Assembly: GCA_000469685.2 (NCBI GenBank)
Contig: LS997564.1
Location: forward strand, 20,697,460-20,761,459
DNA length: 64,000 bases
Reading direction: 5' to 3'
DNA from: Haemonchus contortus
Lineage: Eukaryota; Nematoda; Chromadorea; Rhabditida; Trichostrongylidae
Both the position numbers and the translations under genes were made by a program. The notes under the pieces were generated by a model that saw only the letters and a program-made list of their open reading frames with translations, made no database searches and was not told the origin of the DNA. Below are positions 32,015 to 44,879 of the stretch, piece after piece; the stretch's first letter is position 1; each line of letters begins with the position of its first letter.

Positions 32015-35000
32015 GGTAAATAAATCAATGTTCAGTGCAGAAATGCTGAAATCTTGGGTTATAGTGAGAATGCAATAGCCAAAAATACAGGGAATCTGCC
32101 GTGCCTCATGAGAAGGAGAAAAGCTTATTCCAGATACTTTTCGTTTTTGTCAGTCCGAAAATATTACTGTCAGAAAATAACAGAAGATGGTTCGAGTCCG
32201 CACAGGGATGAATTCCCACCAAGTGACGTGGTACATCTGAAATAAAAAGGCTTGCAAGGTGGATACCCTGAATGTGGACGTAGGAGGCACTGATGTTTCT
32301 CCAGCTCTACTAAATCAAATATTATACGTCCCTGACATAAAGCATGAGCGTATAAAAGTGAAGCTGTAGCTCCGATCATGTATCCTCGCATTTCTGCAAC
32401 TTTCGTAGATAGCCTTTCATTCCACTTTATTACTCTAGGATCTTCAGGCTAACGCTACATAAGTTTAACTCGGTGAAAACGGGCTTTGAACGTTTTCAGC
32501 CGTCTCTGATTTCCTAACAAAGCAATTAGGAATAGATGCTGTAACATATCGCTCGTTTAGACAGTTGATGTTAACGCAATATATACCATGTATTATGCCT
32601 TCTCACCTGTCCCTAACTAGATGTCAATTAACGCGACATATCTCTCGAAATAACCGCCTACCATCAGTAGGGCTTTAGCAAGTACGTTGAGAACCATCTC
32701 AATGAAGGTAGGCACCTTGTACAATACATACGGTCGGAAGAGTGCTGCGGTGATGAAGGAATTCAGCCCTTTGAAAAGGCCTCGGTAATAGCCGAAATGC
32801 ACCAAAATCCCAACAAATCAGAAATGCCAATTATAATTGCACATTCTGAATTTATCCAAAGTCAGTTCGTAAGATAAAAGCAAAAATGATAGGGAAAATC
32901 ATGGCAAATCTAACCTTCGTCTTCATTTGGTTGTCGCCCTGGAAGAATAGCATTGACTTATTTAAAAGCATTTCTTTTCTCAAGTTCTTTATTCACAGAT
33001 ACAGTTCTTAACAAAAGATCAGCGCCTCAACGTCGTTTGAAAGCAGTTGAGAATTTTTTGCTTGATGTTCGTAGGGTGATGCTTTCTTGGGAAAGGGGTG
33101 GTGGACAGTCTTTAAAAATGTCCACTGTCCCTTTGGAATCCCTAGGCCTTCGCTTGATAGTACTATACGGCGATTCTACGATAAAAGGTTCGAATAATTT
33201 TAATATATCCCACAGTATTACTTTCGAGTGAATGTGTTCGTAAAATTATTCGCATCACTTCTGCCAAGATATTTCAGGATGTGGTTGATTTTCCTCATCT
33301 TCTTTTCGGGTGTCACTGTCAATGGCAACAGCAACACCATAAGCAACAATGAAGAGGTTTTGTTTTAAATTTCTACAAATTAATTTTGATTTTATTGTTC
33401 GAATTTTCGTGCTCACGTAGTGCCTTCGATTCTGAACTCGTTCTTAACATTACAGTTCATCAACAAAGCGGAAGTGGAAATCATAAATATGATCAGTGAA
33501 ATGGGAAATGAAACGCTTAAAACGGTCCATCTCGCGCCGGAGGCAGCGGAAGTAGTTGAAGAATACAAAGTACCGATTTTTTTGCATTTTTTCAATACCA
33601 TGCTCTCATCGAGCATATTCACTTTCTGGAAAAGTCAAAGACCACGATGTTAAAAGAATCCTAATGCTCAAAAATCTCATTGGCTCTCAAAGACTTCAGA
33701 CTCACCAATCTTCTCTGCACTTGGCTGAGCAATTGCTGCCATACTCGTATGGAGAATAAGAACATCGCCATTTTCCTTTTGCCAGCTTCAAATCTTCCTT
33801 TGCGGCATATAATCGTTCAAAACTCCACCGCGACTTTGTGTGTAAATCGATTGCGAAATGCGAAGTCCCAAAATCACTTTACAAACCGATTCCTTAATTT
33901 TTCGCTCCGTGCTGTAACAAGAATGATATAATTTTCATAGAAAAGCTCCATATCATCTAATCGAGACAGATTTGACAGACTATGAAAAACATGTTTCTAT
34001 GGGAGCATATATCATTCGAAGTTCTTTTCAGCATATGCCAACAATGGTGCTTGATCACCTGAATCCGAAGGGAGACTACATTGACGAGATCAATGGCAAA
34101 ACCAGAATCGACGAGAAGCTTTTCCAGGGTGACATCTACCTGAATGAGTGGGCTTTTGTGTTTAAAATAGGATATCATGTAATTCAAAAATGTGTGTTCA
34201 AGGGTGCAAGGTGAGATCATCATCAAGGAGCTTCAAGAGGAACTAGGAGGAGTCAATCGCACTAAACGTCAGGCTATTAGGGACAAAGATGGCGTGAGGC
34301 TGTGGAGCGATTTCACAGTGAACTACATTTTCAACACTTCCCTAAGTGAGATAGAGTGCGCTCTTACTGTTAGACTGAAATAGACAATTGGGCAACAGAG
34401 TAGAATTACAGACGAAGATGCCAAAGGAGCCTTCCTAAGGGGAGCGAATATGTGGACAAAAGACACATGCATAAAATTCCAACATTACGATAGCTTACAA
34501 GGCATAAACGACGTGGAGACTCTCAAAGGATACGGTAACGCTATTCCTAGATTCCGTTCATAATTTAATCCTATCAGACGGCCGGGGACGACATTTCCTC
34601 CCGAAGAGCATCTGTAGTGATGAATTTCGCCAATTTCGAAGTTTCCTTATGTTTTGATCCTTTTGAATTTTTTGAGAGCGATAGAAGATGTATCATACTC
34701 ACAGGTTACTTTTGCCCTAATGCGCTGTCCCCAAAGCTGACCATTGAACAATTTGCCTATTTCCAGGTCAAGATTTGCTGATAGTACAAGCAAAGGGCGG
34801 GTGTTGGTCGAGCCTTGGGAAAACAGGAGGCCTACAACAGATCTCCCTAGCAGACGCATGTGAGACAACCTCTATCGCCGCCCACGAAATTGGCCACACT
34901 CTCGGATTTTATCACACCATGTCCAGACACGATCGCGATAAATATGTCGTAGTAGACTACGAAAACATTCAGGTACAGTCAGCCGAAAGATCGAATCGAT

Positions 35001-37594
35001 AAAATTTTCATTAGTCCCACTCATTTCCAGGAGTACTGGCGAAGTCAATTCGCGTGGCAGACAGAAGAGGAGAATGATAATTTTGGCTTGGACTACGACT
35101 ATGGTAGCATTATGCACTACCGCGCATCGGAGTGAGTCTGAATATCTTTCGATATAGATTAATTCAGTTTTATCTCATTCTGCTGAACAAAAGGATTCTG
35201 AGTGTCTTGTTGCGAAGACTCATAGTTTACTGATTTATTGCAATGCTCTATGACAGCTAAGTCTTTAAAACTTCCTGGGCTCAATCGTGCAGTTTTAAAA
35301 AGCATTGCGTACATTGTCGACCTAGTTAGATTGTTGCAATGTATGATGCTTACTCTTGAAAAAATCCATGAACAGTGCTGCGATCAACCGCCAAATTCCA
35401 ACGCTGATGCCATTTGACAAGGATTATCGAGAAACTCTTGGATCGCCATTCGTTTCCTTCATCGATGCCTTAATGCTCAACAAACTCTATGGATGCGATA
35501 GTGAGTTAACGAAAATGATCAGTTCAAGTGAAAGCCGTGAAAATTATTAAGCACCTTTGGATCACAATATAGAAACACAATTTCTCTTTTGTCAAGCTTC
35601 ATTGAGTTTGCTTGTGTGCGCTTTCGGAAAGTAGACCATTGTATAATTACTGCAATTGTTTTCAGAGTTGTGTGAAAGTGGACAAGGAAATAGATGTCAA
35701 AATGGTGGATATCCCCATCCACTCAATTGCGCCAAATGCGTCTGCCCAGAAGGATATGCTGGAAATCTATGCAATGAGAGGGTACGAATACATTCTCCAT
35801 TGAGATTACAGTATTTTAGCGATATTTCCAGCCCAAAGGAAGCCCAAAGGAATGCGGGCAGACATACGAAGCATCGACAGAATGGAGAAATTTCACGGAT
35901 TTCTTAGGCGATTACAAAGATCATGCAGACTACACCAGATGTTACTACTGGATTGAAGTACGCTACGTAGTTCTGGAAAATGTTGAGAGTGATGACTGAT
36001 TGAACAAAGGCACATAGGAACAGTATACAGCGACAACTAAAAACTATGTCTTCTCTAGTTACTGTAGTCGTACTTATTCCAGTCTCCTGAAGACACCGAC
36101 ATTGAAGTAGAGCTTGTGAGCTTCTCCGAAGAACATGCTCTCGAGGGCTGTCGGAACGCTGGTGTAGAAATCAAAACAAACAAAAATCAGCAAGTCACCG
36201 GTTACAGGTATCTTTTTTGTAAAAGAAATAGTACGGTGTAGTGGTATTTTTTTCAGACCAACTCTTACAACTGCTTTTTAATTTCTTACTCAGATTCTGT
36301 TCTCCAAGCGCAGCAGGAACCAAACTTCGATCTTACACCAATCGAGTTCCTATAATAACATGGAATAGGGCCTACGTTTCGAAAACGGTTTTGCGATACC
36401 GAAGTGGTAATACAATGAAGTGTGCCTGGATTTGTTGAAGCCTGATTGAACTACTTCAGTTTCAAAGTCTGAGCCTCGACCAACTACAGTAATGCCACTA
36501 ACCCGCGAGACCCGACCGCCTACCACCACTACTACTGCTCCTCCTCCTCCTGTGCAAGAGCAGAACAAGTGCGAGGATCGTCCAGAGTAAGGAAAAGGCT
36601 ATGTTATAGGATTCATAGAAAGGGAATTTAACATAGTATTGCAGATGTCCGGCTCACATTGCAAACGGATTTTGCTACCGCGAAGGTATCACGTATGAGC
36701 AAAGGAAGATGTTCTGCCCTCGCGGATGTAATTTATGCGATAAATGAGAATGTTCACATGAATAAATGATCAATCAATGCGGCCTCACAAATTCTGTTTT
36801 CGTACTGTCTGTAAACTGTCAAATACTATTAACCAATAGAAAGCTCTCTGCACATTAACAGATTTCAGCTATGTTTCATGAAAATGAATATCATGAGAAC
36901 TCTTACAAGGAGCCCTTTTCCCGTCTTCACTGATGAGTTATAACATTCTAGAGAGTTCGTCGAGAGAGCAATGTTCAGAAAACGGCTACAAGATTTTTTC
37001 TTCCTCAGTTAAATTCTTCAAAGTGTTCTTTTCAGAAACGTTCATGTCTTGGTTAACATCACCTGGAATTGGCGCTGTTGCAGGTCAAGCAAAATGATCG
37101 AGGAGTTATGCCTTGGGTCTGACTAAGACTTTCATACCCTTCGGAGACTTTCATACCTTTCGGTCAACTACTCGCCACTGACACAATATTTGTTAACATT
37201 AGTGGAAAATCGCTCAAAAACATTATTAGTCAATTTTACTCTATTAGCTAGGAATAGCTGCTCGAAGAGGGTTGCTTTTAATCTGCATAGTCCCTGTAAT
37301 GTAAAAGATAAGTAATGTAGAAAAAGCTTCAAAGAAGGAGGATCAATCTCGGACAAATCAGAAAGGCAGAAAAACCAGTGTTCTCAAGATAGGCCTATGC
37401 CAATAGTCCGTTTGATGGATCCTAAAGTAAGATCGACGGCTGGTGAACGAACTGTTTTGATAGATCTGTCTTTGAGTCCATTGGTGGTCATTTTACCCTT
37501 TTTGTTTTTTCTGGCACATTAAATTTCACGACTCAATTTCAGTGCTGCATGCGAATTATTACCAATGAATCATGTGGATTATAATCCTTACTTC
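32015..37594 (+). repeat. Inner palindrome, left arm (contains copy B)
   Basis: This arm is the reverse complement of about 37,650-43,270, with very high identity across the gene and a few indels. The inner 64 nt are identical to the other arm. Confidence 0.85.
33279..36747 (+). CDS. Secreted astacin metalloprotease, copy B
   Basis: Direct repeat of copy A at a distance of 8,683-8,686 bases. Exons: 33279-33356, 33456-33569, 34032-34147, 34203-34345, 34412-34534, 34767-34972, 35031-35131, 35376-35500, 35666-35781, 35832-35957, 36083-36207, 36294-36406, 36460-36586, 36645-36747. The product is the same 571-residue signal peptide, propeptide, astacin, EGF, CUB, ShK protein. The one coding change I noted against A is Gln for Arg in the catalytic domain, before HYDSL. 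All active-site residues are present and no break was seen. The trans-splice-like acceptor before the ATG and the poly(A) signal are kept. Its upstream region (32.0-33.3 kb) differs more from A and C than the gene does. Confidence 0.92.
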
Positions 37595-37713
37595 CTTATC
37601 CTGCTAAACACTACTTGCAAAAGTGCCTCTTTGTGGAGCCTTCATATGCGAAGTAAGGATTATAATCCACATGATTCATTGGTAATAATTCGCATGCAGC
37701 ACTGAAATTGAGT
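37531..37713. repeat. Perfect 64-nt inverted repeat at the palindrome centre
   Basis: 37,531-37,594 is exactly the reverse complement of 37,650-37,713, around a 55-nt unique spacer. It could form a cruciform in DNA or a hairpin in RNA. Immediately outside, the right arm carries about 75 extra bases (37,714-37,790) where the left arm has about 18. Confidence 0.95.
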
Positions 37714-40700
37714 CTTGAACTTTAATGTAATTCTAACAAGGATTGTAGAAATTACTACAGAACCTTGCTCGAAAACGGGTTCAGTGCTAGAAAAAACAAA
37801 AAGGGTAAAATGACCACCAATGGACTTAAAGACAGGTCTATCAAAACAGTTCGTTCACCAGCCGTCAATCTTACGTTAGGATCCATCATACGGACTATTG
37901 GCATAGGCCTATCTTGAGAACAGTGGTTTTTCTGCCATTCTGATTTGTCCGAGATGGATCCTCCTTCTTTGAAGCTTTTTCTACATTACTTATCTTTTAC
38001 ATTACAGGGAATATGCAGATTAAAAGCAACCCTCTTCGAGCAGCTATTCCTAGCTAATAAAGTAAAATTGACTAATAATGTTTTTGAGCGACTTTCCACT
38101 AATGTTAAAAAATATTGTGTCAGTGGCGAGTAGTTGACCGAAAGGCATGAAAGTCTCCGAAGGGTATGAAAGTCTTAGTCAGATCCAAGGCATAACTCCT
38201 CGATCACTTTGCTTGACCTGCAACAGCGCCAATTCCAGGTGATGTTAACCAAGACATTTAAGATTTCTTTGTGTTGTTAATACATGCCACTGTCAGGAAC
38301 GTTTCTGAGAAGAACACTTTGAAGAATTTGACTGAGGAAGAAAAAATCTTGTAGCCGTTTTCTGAACATTGCTCTCTCGACGAACTCTCTAGAATGTTAT
38401 AACTCATCAGTGAAGACGGGAAAAGGGCTCCTTGTAAGAGTTCTCATGATATTCATTTTCATGAAACATAGCTGAAATCTGTTAATGTGCAGAGAGCTTT
38501 CTATTGGTTAATAGTATTTGACAGTTTACAGACAGTACGAAAACAGAATTTGTGAGGCCGCATTGATTGATCATTTATTCATGTGAACATTCTCATTTAT
38601 CGCATAAATTACATCCGCGAGGGCAGAACATCTTCCTTTGCTCATACGTGATACCTTCGCGGTAGCAAAATCCGTTTGCAATGTGAGCCGGACATCTGCA
38701 ATACTATGTTAAATTCCCTTTCTATGAATCCTATAACATAGCCTTTTCCTTACTCTGGACGATCCTCGCACTTGTTCTGCTCTTGCACAGGAGGAGGAGG
38801 AGCAGTAGTAGTGGTGGTAGGCGGTCGGGTCTCGCGGGTTAGTGGCATTACTGTAGTTGGTCGAGGCTCAGACTTTGAAACTGAAGTAGTTCAATCAGGC
38901 TTCAACAAATCCAGGCACACTTCATTGTATTACCACTTCGGTATCGCAAAACCGTTTTCGAAACGTAGGCCCTATTCCATGTTATTATAGGAACTCGATT
39001 GGTGTAAGATCGAAGTTTGGTTCCTGCTGCGCTTGGAGAACAGAATCTGAGTAAGAAATTAAAAAGCAGTTGTAAGAGTTGGTCTGAAAAAAATACCACT
39101 ACACCGTACTATTTCTTTTACAAAAAAGATACCTGTAACCGGTGACTTGCTGATTTTTGTTTGTTTTGATTTCTACACCAGCGTTCCGACAGCCCTCGAG
39201 AGCATGTTCTTCGGAGAAGCTCACAAGCTCTACTTCAATGTCGGTGTCTTCAGGAGACTGGAATAAGTACGACTACAGTAACTAGAGAAGACATAGTTTT
39301 TAGTTGTCGCTGTATACTGTTCCTATGTGCCTTTGTTCAATCAGTCATCACTCTCAACATTTTCCAGAACTACGTAGCGTACTTCAATCCAGTAGTAACA
39401 TCTGGTGTAGTCTGCATGATCTTTGTAATCGCCTAAGAAATCCGTGAAATTTCTCCATTCTGTCGATGCTTCGTATGTCTGCCCGCATTCCTTTGGGCTT
39501 CCTTTGGGCTGGAAATATCGCTAAAATACTGTAATCTCAATGGAGAATGTATTCGTACCCTCTCATTGCATAGATTTCCAGCATATCCTTCTGGGCAGAC
39601 GCATTTGGCGCAATTGAGTGGATGGGGATATCCACCATTTTGACATCTATTTCCTTGTCCACTTTCACACAACTCTGAAAACAATTGCAGTAAACATACA
39701 ATGGTCTACTTTCCGAAAGCACACACAAGCAAACTCAATGAAGCTTGACAAAAGAGAAATTGTGTTTCTATATTGTGATCCAAAGGTGCTTAATAATTTT
39801 CACGGCTTTCACTTGAACTGATCATTTTCGTTAACTCACTATCGCATCCATAGAGTTTGTTGAGCATTAAGGCATCGATGAAGGAAACGAATGGCGATCC
39901 AAGAGTTTCTCGATAATCCTTGTCAAATGGCATCAGCGTTGGAATTTGGCGGTTGATCGCAGCACTGTTCATGGATTTTTTCAAGAGTAAGCATCATACA
40001 TTGCAACAATCTAACTAGGTCGACAATGTACGCAATGCTTTTTAAAACTGCACGATTGAGCCCAGGAAGTTTTAAAGACTTAGCTGTCATAGAGCATTGC
40101 AATAAATCAGTAAACTATGAGTCTTCGCAACAAGACACTCAGAATCCTTTTGTTCAGCAGAATGAGATAAAACTGAATTAATCTATATCGAAAGATATTC
40201 AGACTCACTCCGATGCGCGGTAGTGCATAATGCTACCATAGTCGTAGTCCAAGCCAAAATTATCATTCTCCTCTTCTGTCTGCCACGCGAATTGACTTCG
40301 CCAGTACTCCTGGAAATGAGTGGGACTAATGAAAATTTTATAGATCCGATCTTTCGGTTGACTGTACCTGAATGTTTTCGTAGTCTACTACGACATATTT
40401 ATCGCGATCGTGTCTGGACATGGTGTGATAAAATCCGAGAGTGTGGCCAATTTCGTGGGCGGCGATAGAGGTTGTCTCACATGCGTCTGCTAGGGAGATC
40501 TGTTGTAGGCCTCCTGTTTTCCCAAGGCTCGACCAACACCCGCCCTTTGCTTGTACTATCAGCAAATCTTGACCTGGAAATAGGCAAATTGTTCAATGGT
40601 CAGCTTTGGGGACAGCGCATTAGGGCAAAAGTAACCTGTGAGTATGATACATCTTCTATCGCTCTCAAAAAATTCAAAAGGATCAAAACATAAGGAAGCT

Positions 40701-43270
40701 TCAAAATTGGCGAAATTCATCACTGCAGATGCTCATTGGGAGGAAATGTCGTCCCCGGCCGTCTGATAGGATTAAATTATGAACGGAATCTAGGAATAGC
40801 GTTACCGTATCCTTTGAGAGTCTCCACGTCGTTTATGCCTTGTAAGCTATCGTAATGTTGGAATTTTATGCATGTGTCTTTTGTCCACATATTCGCTCCC
40901 CTTAGGAAGGCTCCTTTGGCATCTTCGTCTGTAATTCTACTCTGTTGCCCAATTGTCTATTTCAGTCTAACAGTAAGAGCGCACTCTATCTCACTTAGGG
41001 AAGTGTTGAAAATGTAGTTCACTGTGAAATCGCTCCACAGCCTCACGCCATCTTTGTCCCTAATAGCCTGACGTTTAGTGCGATTGACTCCTCCTAGTTC
41101 CTCTTGAAGCTCCTTGATGATGATCTCACCTTGCACCCTTGAACACACATTTTTGAATTACATGATATCCTATTTTAAACACAAAAGCCCACTCATTCAG
41201 GTAGATGTCACCCTGGAAAAGCTTCTCGTCGATTCTGGTTTTGCCATTGATCTCGTCAATGTAGTCTCCCTTCGGATTCAGGTGATCAAGCACCATTGTT
41301 GGCATATGCTGAAAAGAACTTCGAATAATATATGCTCCCATAGAAACATGTTTTTCATAGTCTGTCAAATCTGTCTCGATTAGATGATATGGAGCTTTTC
41401 TATGAAAATTATATCATTCTTGTTACAGCACGGAGCGAAAAATTAAGGAATCGGTTTGTAAAGTGATTTTGGGACTTCGCATTTCGCAATCGATTTGCAC
41501 ACAAAGTCGCGGTGGAGTTTCGAACGATTATGTGCCGCAAAGGAAGATTTGAAGCTGGCAAAAGGAAAATGGCGATGTTCTTATTCTCCCGACGAGTATG
41601 GCAGCAATTGCTCAGCCATGTGCAGAGAAGACTGGTGAGTCTGAAGTCTTTGAGAGCCAATGAGATTTGGTCTTTGACTTTTCCAGAAAGTGAATATGCA
41701 CGATGAGAGCATGGTATTGAAAAAATCAAAAAAATCGGTACTTTGTATTCTTCAACTACTTCCGCTGCCTCCGGCGCGAGATGGACCGTTTTAAGCGTTT
41801 CATTTCCCATTTCACTGATCATATTTATGATTTCCACTTCCGCTTTGTTGATGAACTGTAATGTTAAGAACGAGTTCAGAATCGAAGGCACTACGTGAGC
41901 ACGAAAATTCGAACAATAAAATCAAAATTAATTTGTAGCAGTTTAGAACAAAACCTCTTCATTGTTGCTTATGGTGTTGCTGTTGCCATTGACAGTGACA
42001 CCCGAAAAGAAGATGAGGAAAATCAACCACATCCTGAAATATCTTGGCAGAAGTGATGGGAATAATTTTACGAACATATTCACTCGAAAGTAATACTGTG
42101 GGATATATTAAAATTATTCGCGCCAAACCTTTTATCGTAGAATCGCCGTATAGTACTATCAAACGAAGGCCGAGGGATTCCAAAAGGACAGTGGACATTT
42201 TTAAAGACTGTCCACCACCCCTTTCCCAAGAAAGCATCACCCTACGAACATCAAGCAAAAAATTCTCAACTGCTTTCAAACGACGTTGAGGCGCTGATCT
42301 TTTGTTAAGAACTGTATCTGCGATTAAAGAACTTGAGAAAAGAAATGCTTTTAAATAATTCAATGCTATTCTTCCAGGGCGACAACCAAATGAAGAGGAA
42401 GGTTAGATTTGCCATGATTTTCCCTATCATTTTTGCTTTTATCTTACGAACTGACTTTGGATAAATTCAGAATGTGCAATTATAATTGGCATTTCTGATT
42501 TGTTGGGATTATGGTGCATTTCGGCTATTACTGAGGCCTTTTCAAAGGGCTTAATTCCTTCATCACCGCAGCACTCTTCCGACCGTATGTATTGTACAAG
42601 GTGCCTACCTTCATTGAGATGGTTCTCAACGTACTTGCTAAAGCCCTACTGATGATAGGCGGTTATTTCGAGAGATATGTCGCGTTAATTGACATCTAGT
42701 TAGGGACAGGTGAGAAGGCATAATACATGGTATATATTGCGTTAACATCAACTGTCTAAACGAGCGATATGTTACAGCATCTATTCCTAATTGCTTTGTT
42801 AGGAAATCAGAGACGGCTGAAAACGTTCAAAGCCCGTTTTCACCGAGTTAAACTTATGTAGCGTTAGCCTGAAGATCCTAGAGTAATAAAGTGGAATGAA
42901 AGGCTATCTACGAAAGTTGCAGAAATGCGAGGATACATGATCGGAGCTACAGCTTCACTTTTATACGCTCATGCTTTATGTCAGGGACGTATAATATTTG
43001 ATTTAGTAGAGCTGGAGAAACATCAGTGCCTCCTACGTCCACATTCAGGGTATCCACCTTGCAAGCCTTTTTATTTCAGATGTACCACGTCACTTGGTGG
43101 GAATTCATCCCTGTGCGGACTCGAACCATCTTCTGTTATTTTCTGACAGTAATAATTTTGGACTGACAAAAACAAAAAATATCCGGAATAACCTTTCTCC
43201 TTCTCGTGAGGTACGGCAGACTTCCTGTATTTTTGGCTAACGTATCTTCACATAACCCAATGTTTCAGTA
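37650..43270 (-). repeat. Inner palindrome, right arm (contains copy C)
   Basis: Mirror image of 32,015-37,594. Beyond about 43.0 kb the match to B weakens, but the match to the region upstream of copy A continues outward. Confidence 0.85.
38593..42032 (-). CDS. Secreted astacin metalloprotease, copy C
   Basis: Inverted copy of A and B. Exons: 42032-41955, 41855-41742, 41308-41193, 41137-40995, 40928-40806, 40573-40368, 40309-40209, 39964-39840, 39674-39559, 39508-39383, 39257-39133, 39046-38934, 38880-38754, 38695-38593. It encodes the same 571-residue secreted protease, with HEIGHTLGFYH and SIMHY intact. Variants alternate between A-like and B-like along the copy. For example, it has Gln as in B in exon 5 and the extra dinucleotide before exon 11 as in B, but the A versions of introns 5 and 8 and of the upstream region. 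Convergent with copy B: the two 3' ends face each other about 1.85 kb apart. Confidence 0.92.
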
Positions 43271-44342
43271 TTTCTGCACCGGCTGTTGGTTTACCTGCAA
43301 AAAATCGTTATTGCAGTAGAACTATAAATCCAAAAAAACTGTGCTCGAAAGGATGGATCTACATGATAAAAAGTTTAACTTTTTACGTAGGTTAGCTTTT
43401 TTTTAAACAGTAAAAATAGTCCTCTGCCTGCATGTCAGAAGCAGAAGCATTTTCGATCCAGGCAGGGTGCTCTAGTAGGCGCCCACAGTCATTTTCCCAC
43501 ATCAGTTTTGTGAAAAATGATATCTTGTAGCTAGTGGTAGGCTTGCTACTGCTGTCTACGCTTCCTTTCGTGCACCTATCTGTCGCGCTTTTCTTCTTGA
43601 GGTAAGTAGTTGATTGGAAGTTGTGTCTTTCCCCTTTTCTATTAGAGCTTGCCCACTTTATGAACCTTTAACTGTCGATGCCTTTTCCGTTCTCTTTTTC
43701 TTTTACCGAAGAGCCTGCCTATTTCAGAAAGTTTTGCTTTGACAGTTCTCACTTCTACATGAGTTAGCGGTAATATCAAAGTTCCGTTATATTTACTGTG
43801 ACCACTTTACTATAAACTTTTTCGCAACAGATATTTCTGCACATATTCCGAAAAAGGCATTATTAGTCAAAATATAGTACTAAATATCGCCTTTGCTTGG
43901 CGGTCCATTTGGTAACCCACATTTCGTCGCAAGCATGGTAACCAGCGCGATGCTTGAGTATCTTTCTATATTGAAGACTTCATCTGTGCGTGATTCTGGT
44001 CTCGTCACGGCTCCCATAAATCACCAGCTGTTGAAGCCGCGACGTTGCTGAAATCGAAAGCTCACACTTAACTATTTAATAGGTTTAGTCTGACGATCAC
44101 ATCATGCCCTGCAAACACTGGGTAATAGCCACTATTGAGAAGGACGGAAACCAAAAAAAGAGACTTATGCATGAAGACTGAATCAATCCTGGCCAATACA
44201 GCATTTGCGTAGTGCTAAAACTTGATTAATGATTTCTGCGAGTCCCGATCTCTCCAATTCCGAGGAAATTACTATTGATTTTTTCACAATGAAATCGAAC
44301 AACGTTTATGGCTTTGTTTTTTGACTAGTAGGATGTAGAATA
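43271..44342. other. Spacer upstream of copy C
   Basis: No gene recognised. It is the reverse of the segment 22.24-23.34 kb upstream of copy A, with moderate divergence. Confidence 0.5.
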
Positions 44343-44879
44343 TTTTGGGTTGTAACATAAGTTCGTAGAGTTTCGCGTTAGAGTTATTTTGCAACGAATA
44401 GTTCTGTTTTTCAGCAAAGTGTATACATTCATTAGAAAGAGCTTTTTTTCCTCTACAAAACTGTTTTATCTTTTTTTTTGGAGAGTATAATTGTTCGTCT
44501 TTTTTCTGGCTCAGAAATGGAATATCTAAGAGGAAAAAATCAGCATTTTCGACATCTGCTTTTCTTGCCGAAACAGCTCGGGAGATATGCACTGTGTACA
44601 GGGAAGATGTCTTACATATGTAGGTGTGTCTACTGCACAAAAATGGTTCGCGAAGCTTGAAATAAGCGACTTTGGACTTGAAGACACGCCTCGAAGCGGA
44701 CGACCTGCAGAATTCGACCAAGAGCGTCTGAAGGCACCATTGAAGGAAGATGGTCGCCAAACAATTCGTGTATTGGCTGATTATTGTAATAACTTATTTA
44801 ATAATTTATTATTGCAATTGTTGCTTTTTGTTCGGAGAAATCTTTGTGAAAAACTCTACGAACTTATGTTACAACCAAA
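44343..44879 (+). mobile_element. Internally deleted mariner element
   Basis: The terminal inverted repeats are GGTTGTAACATAAGTTCGTA near 44,348 and its complement near 44,876, with flanking TA at both sides. Inside, the plus strand encodes the N-terminal DNA-binding part of a mariner transposase (STAQKWFAKL, then EDTPRSGRPAEFD). Only about 540 bp remain and the DDD catalytic part is missing, so it cannot move by itself. The paralogous site at 22,239-22,240 is empty. Confidence 0.88.

Noticed and set aside
32015..43270. Pure assembly artefact as explanation of the palindrome
   Set aside because: Not excluded, but the arms differ by indels and patches of variants and have a unique spacer, which a simple mis-joined duplicate contig would not show.
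44284..44760. 158-codon minus-strand frame
   Set aside because: It lies across the mariner element, antisense to the recognisable transposase, and begins and ends in different sequence contexts.
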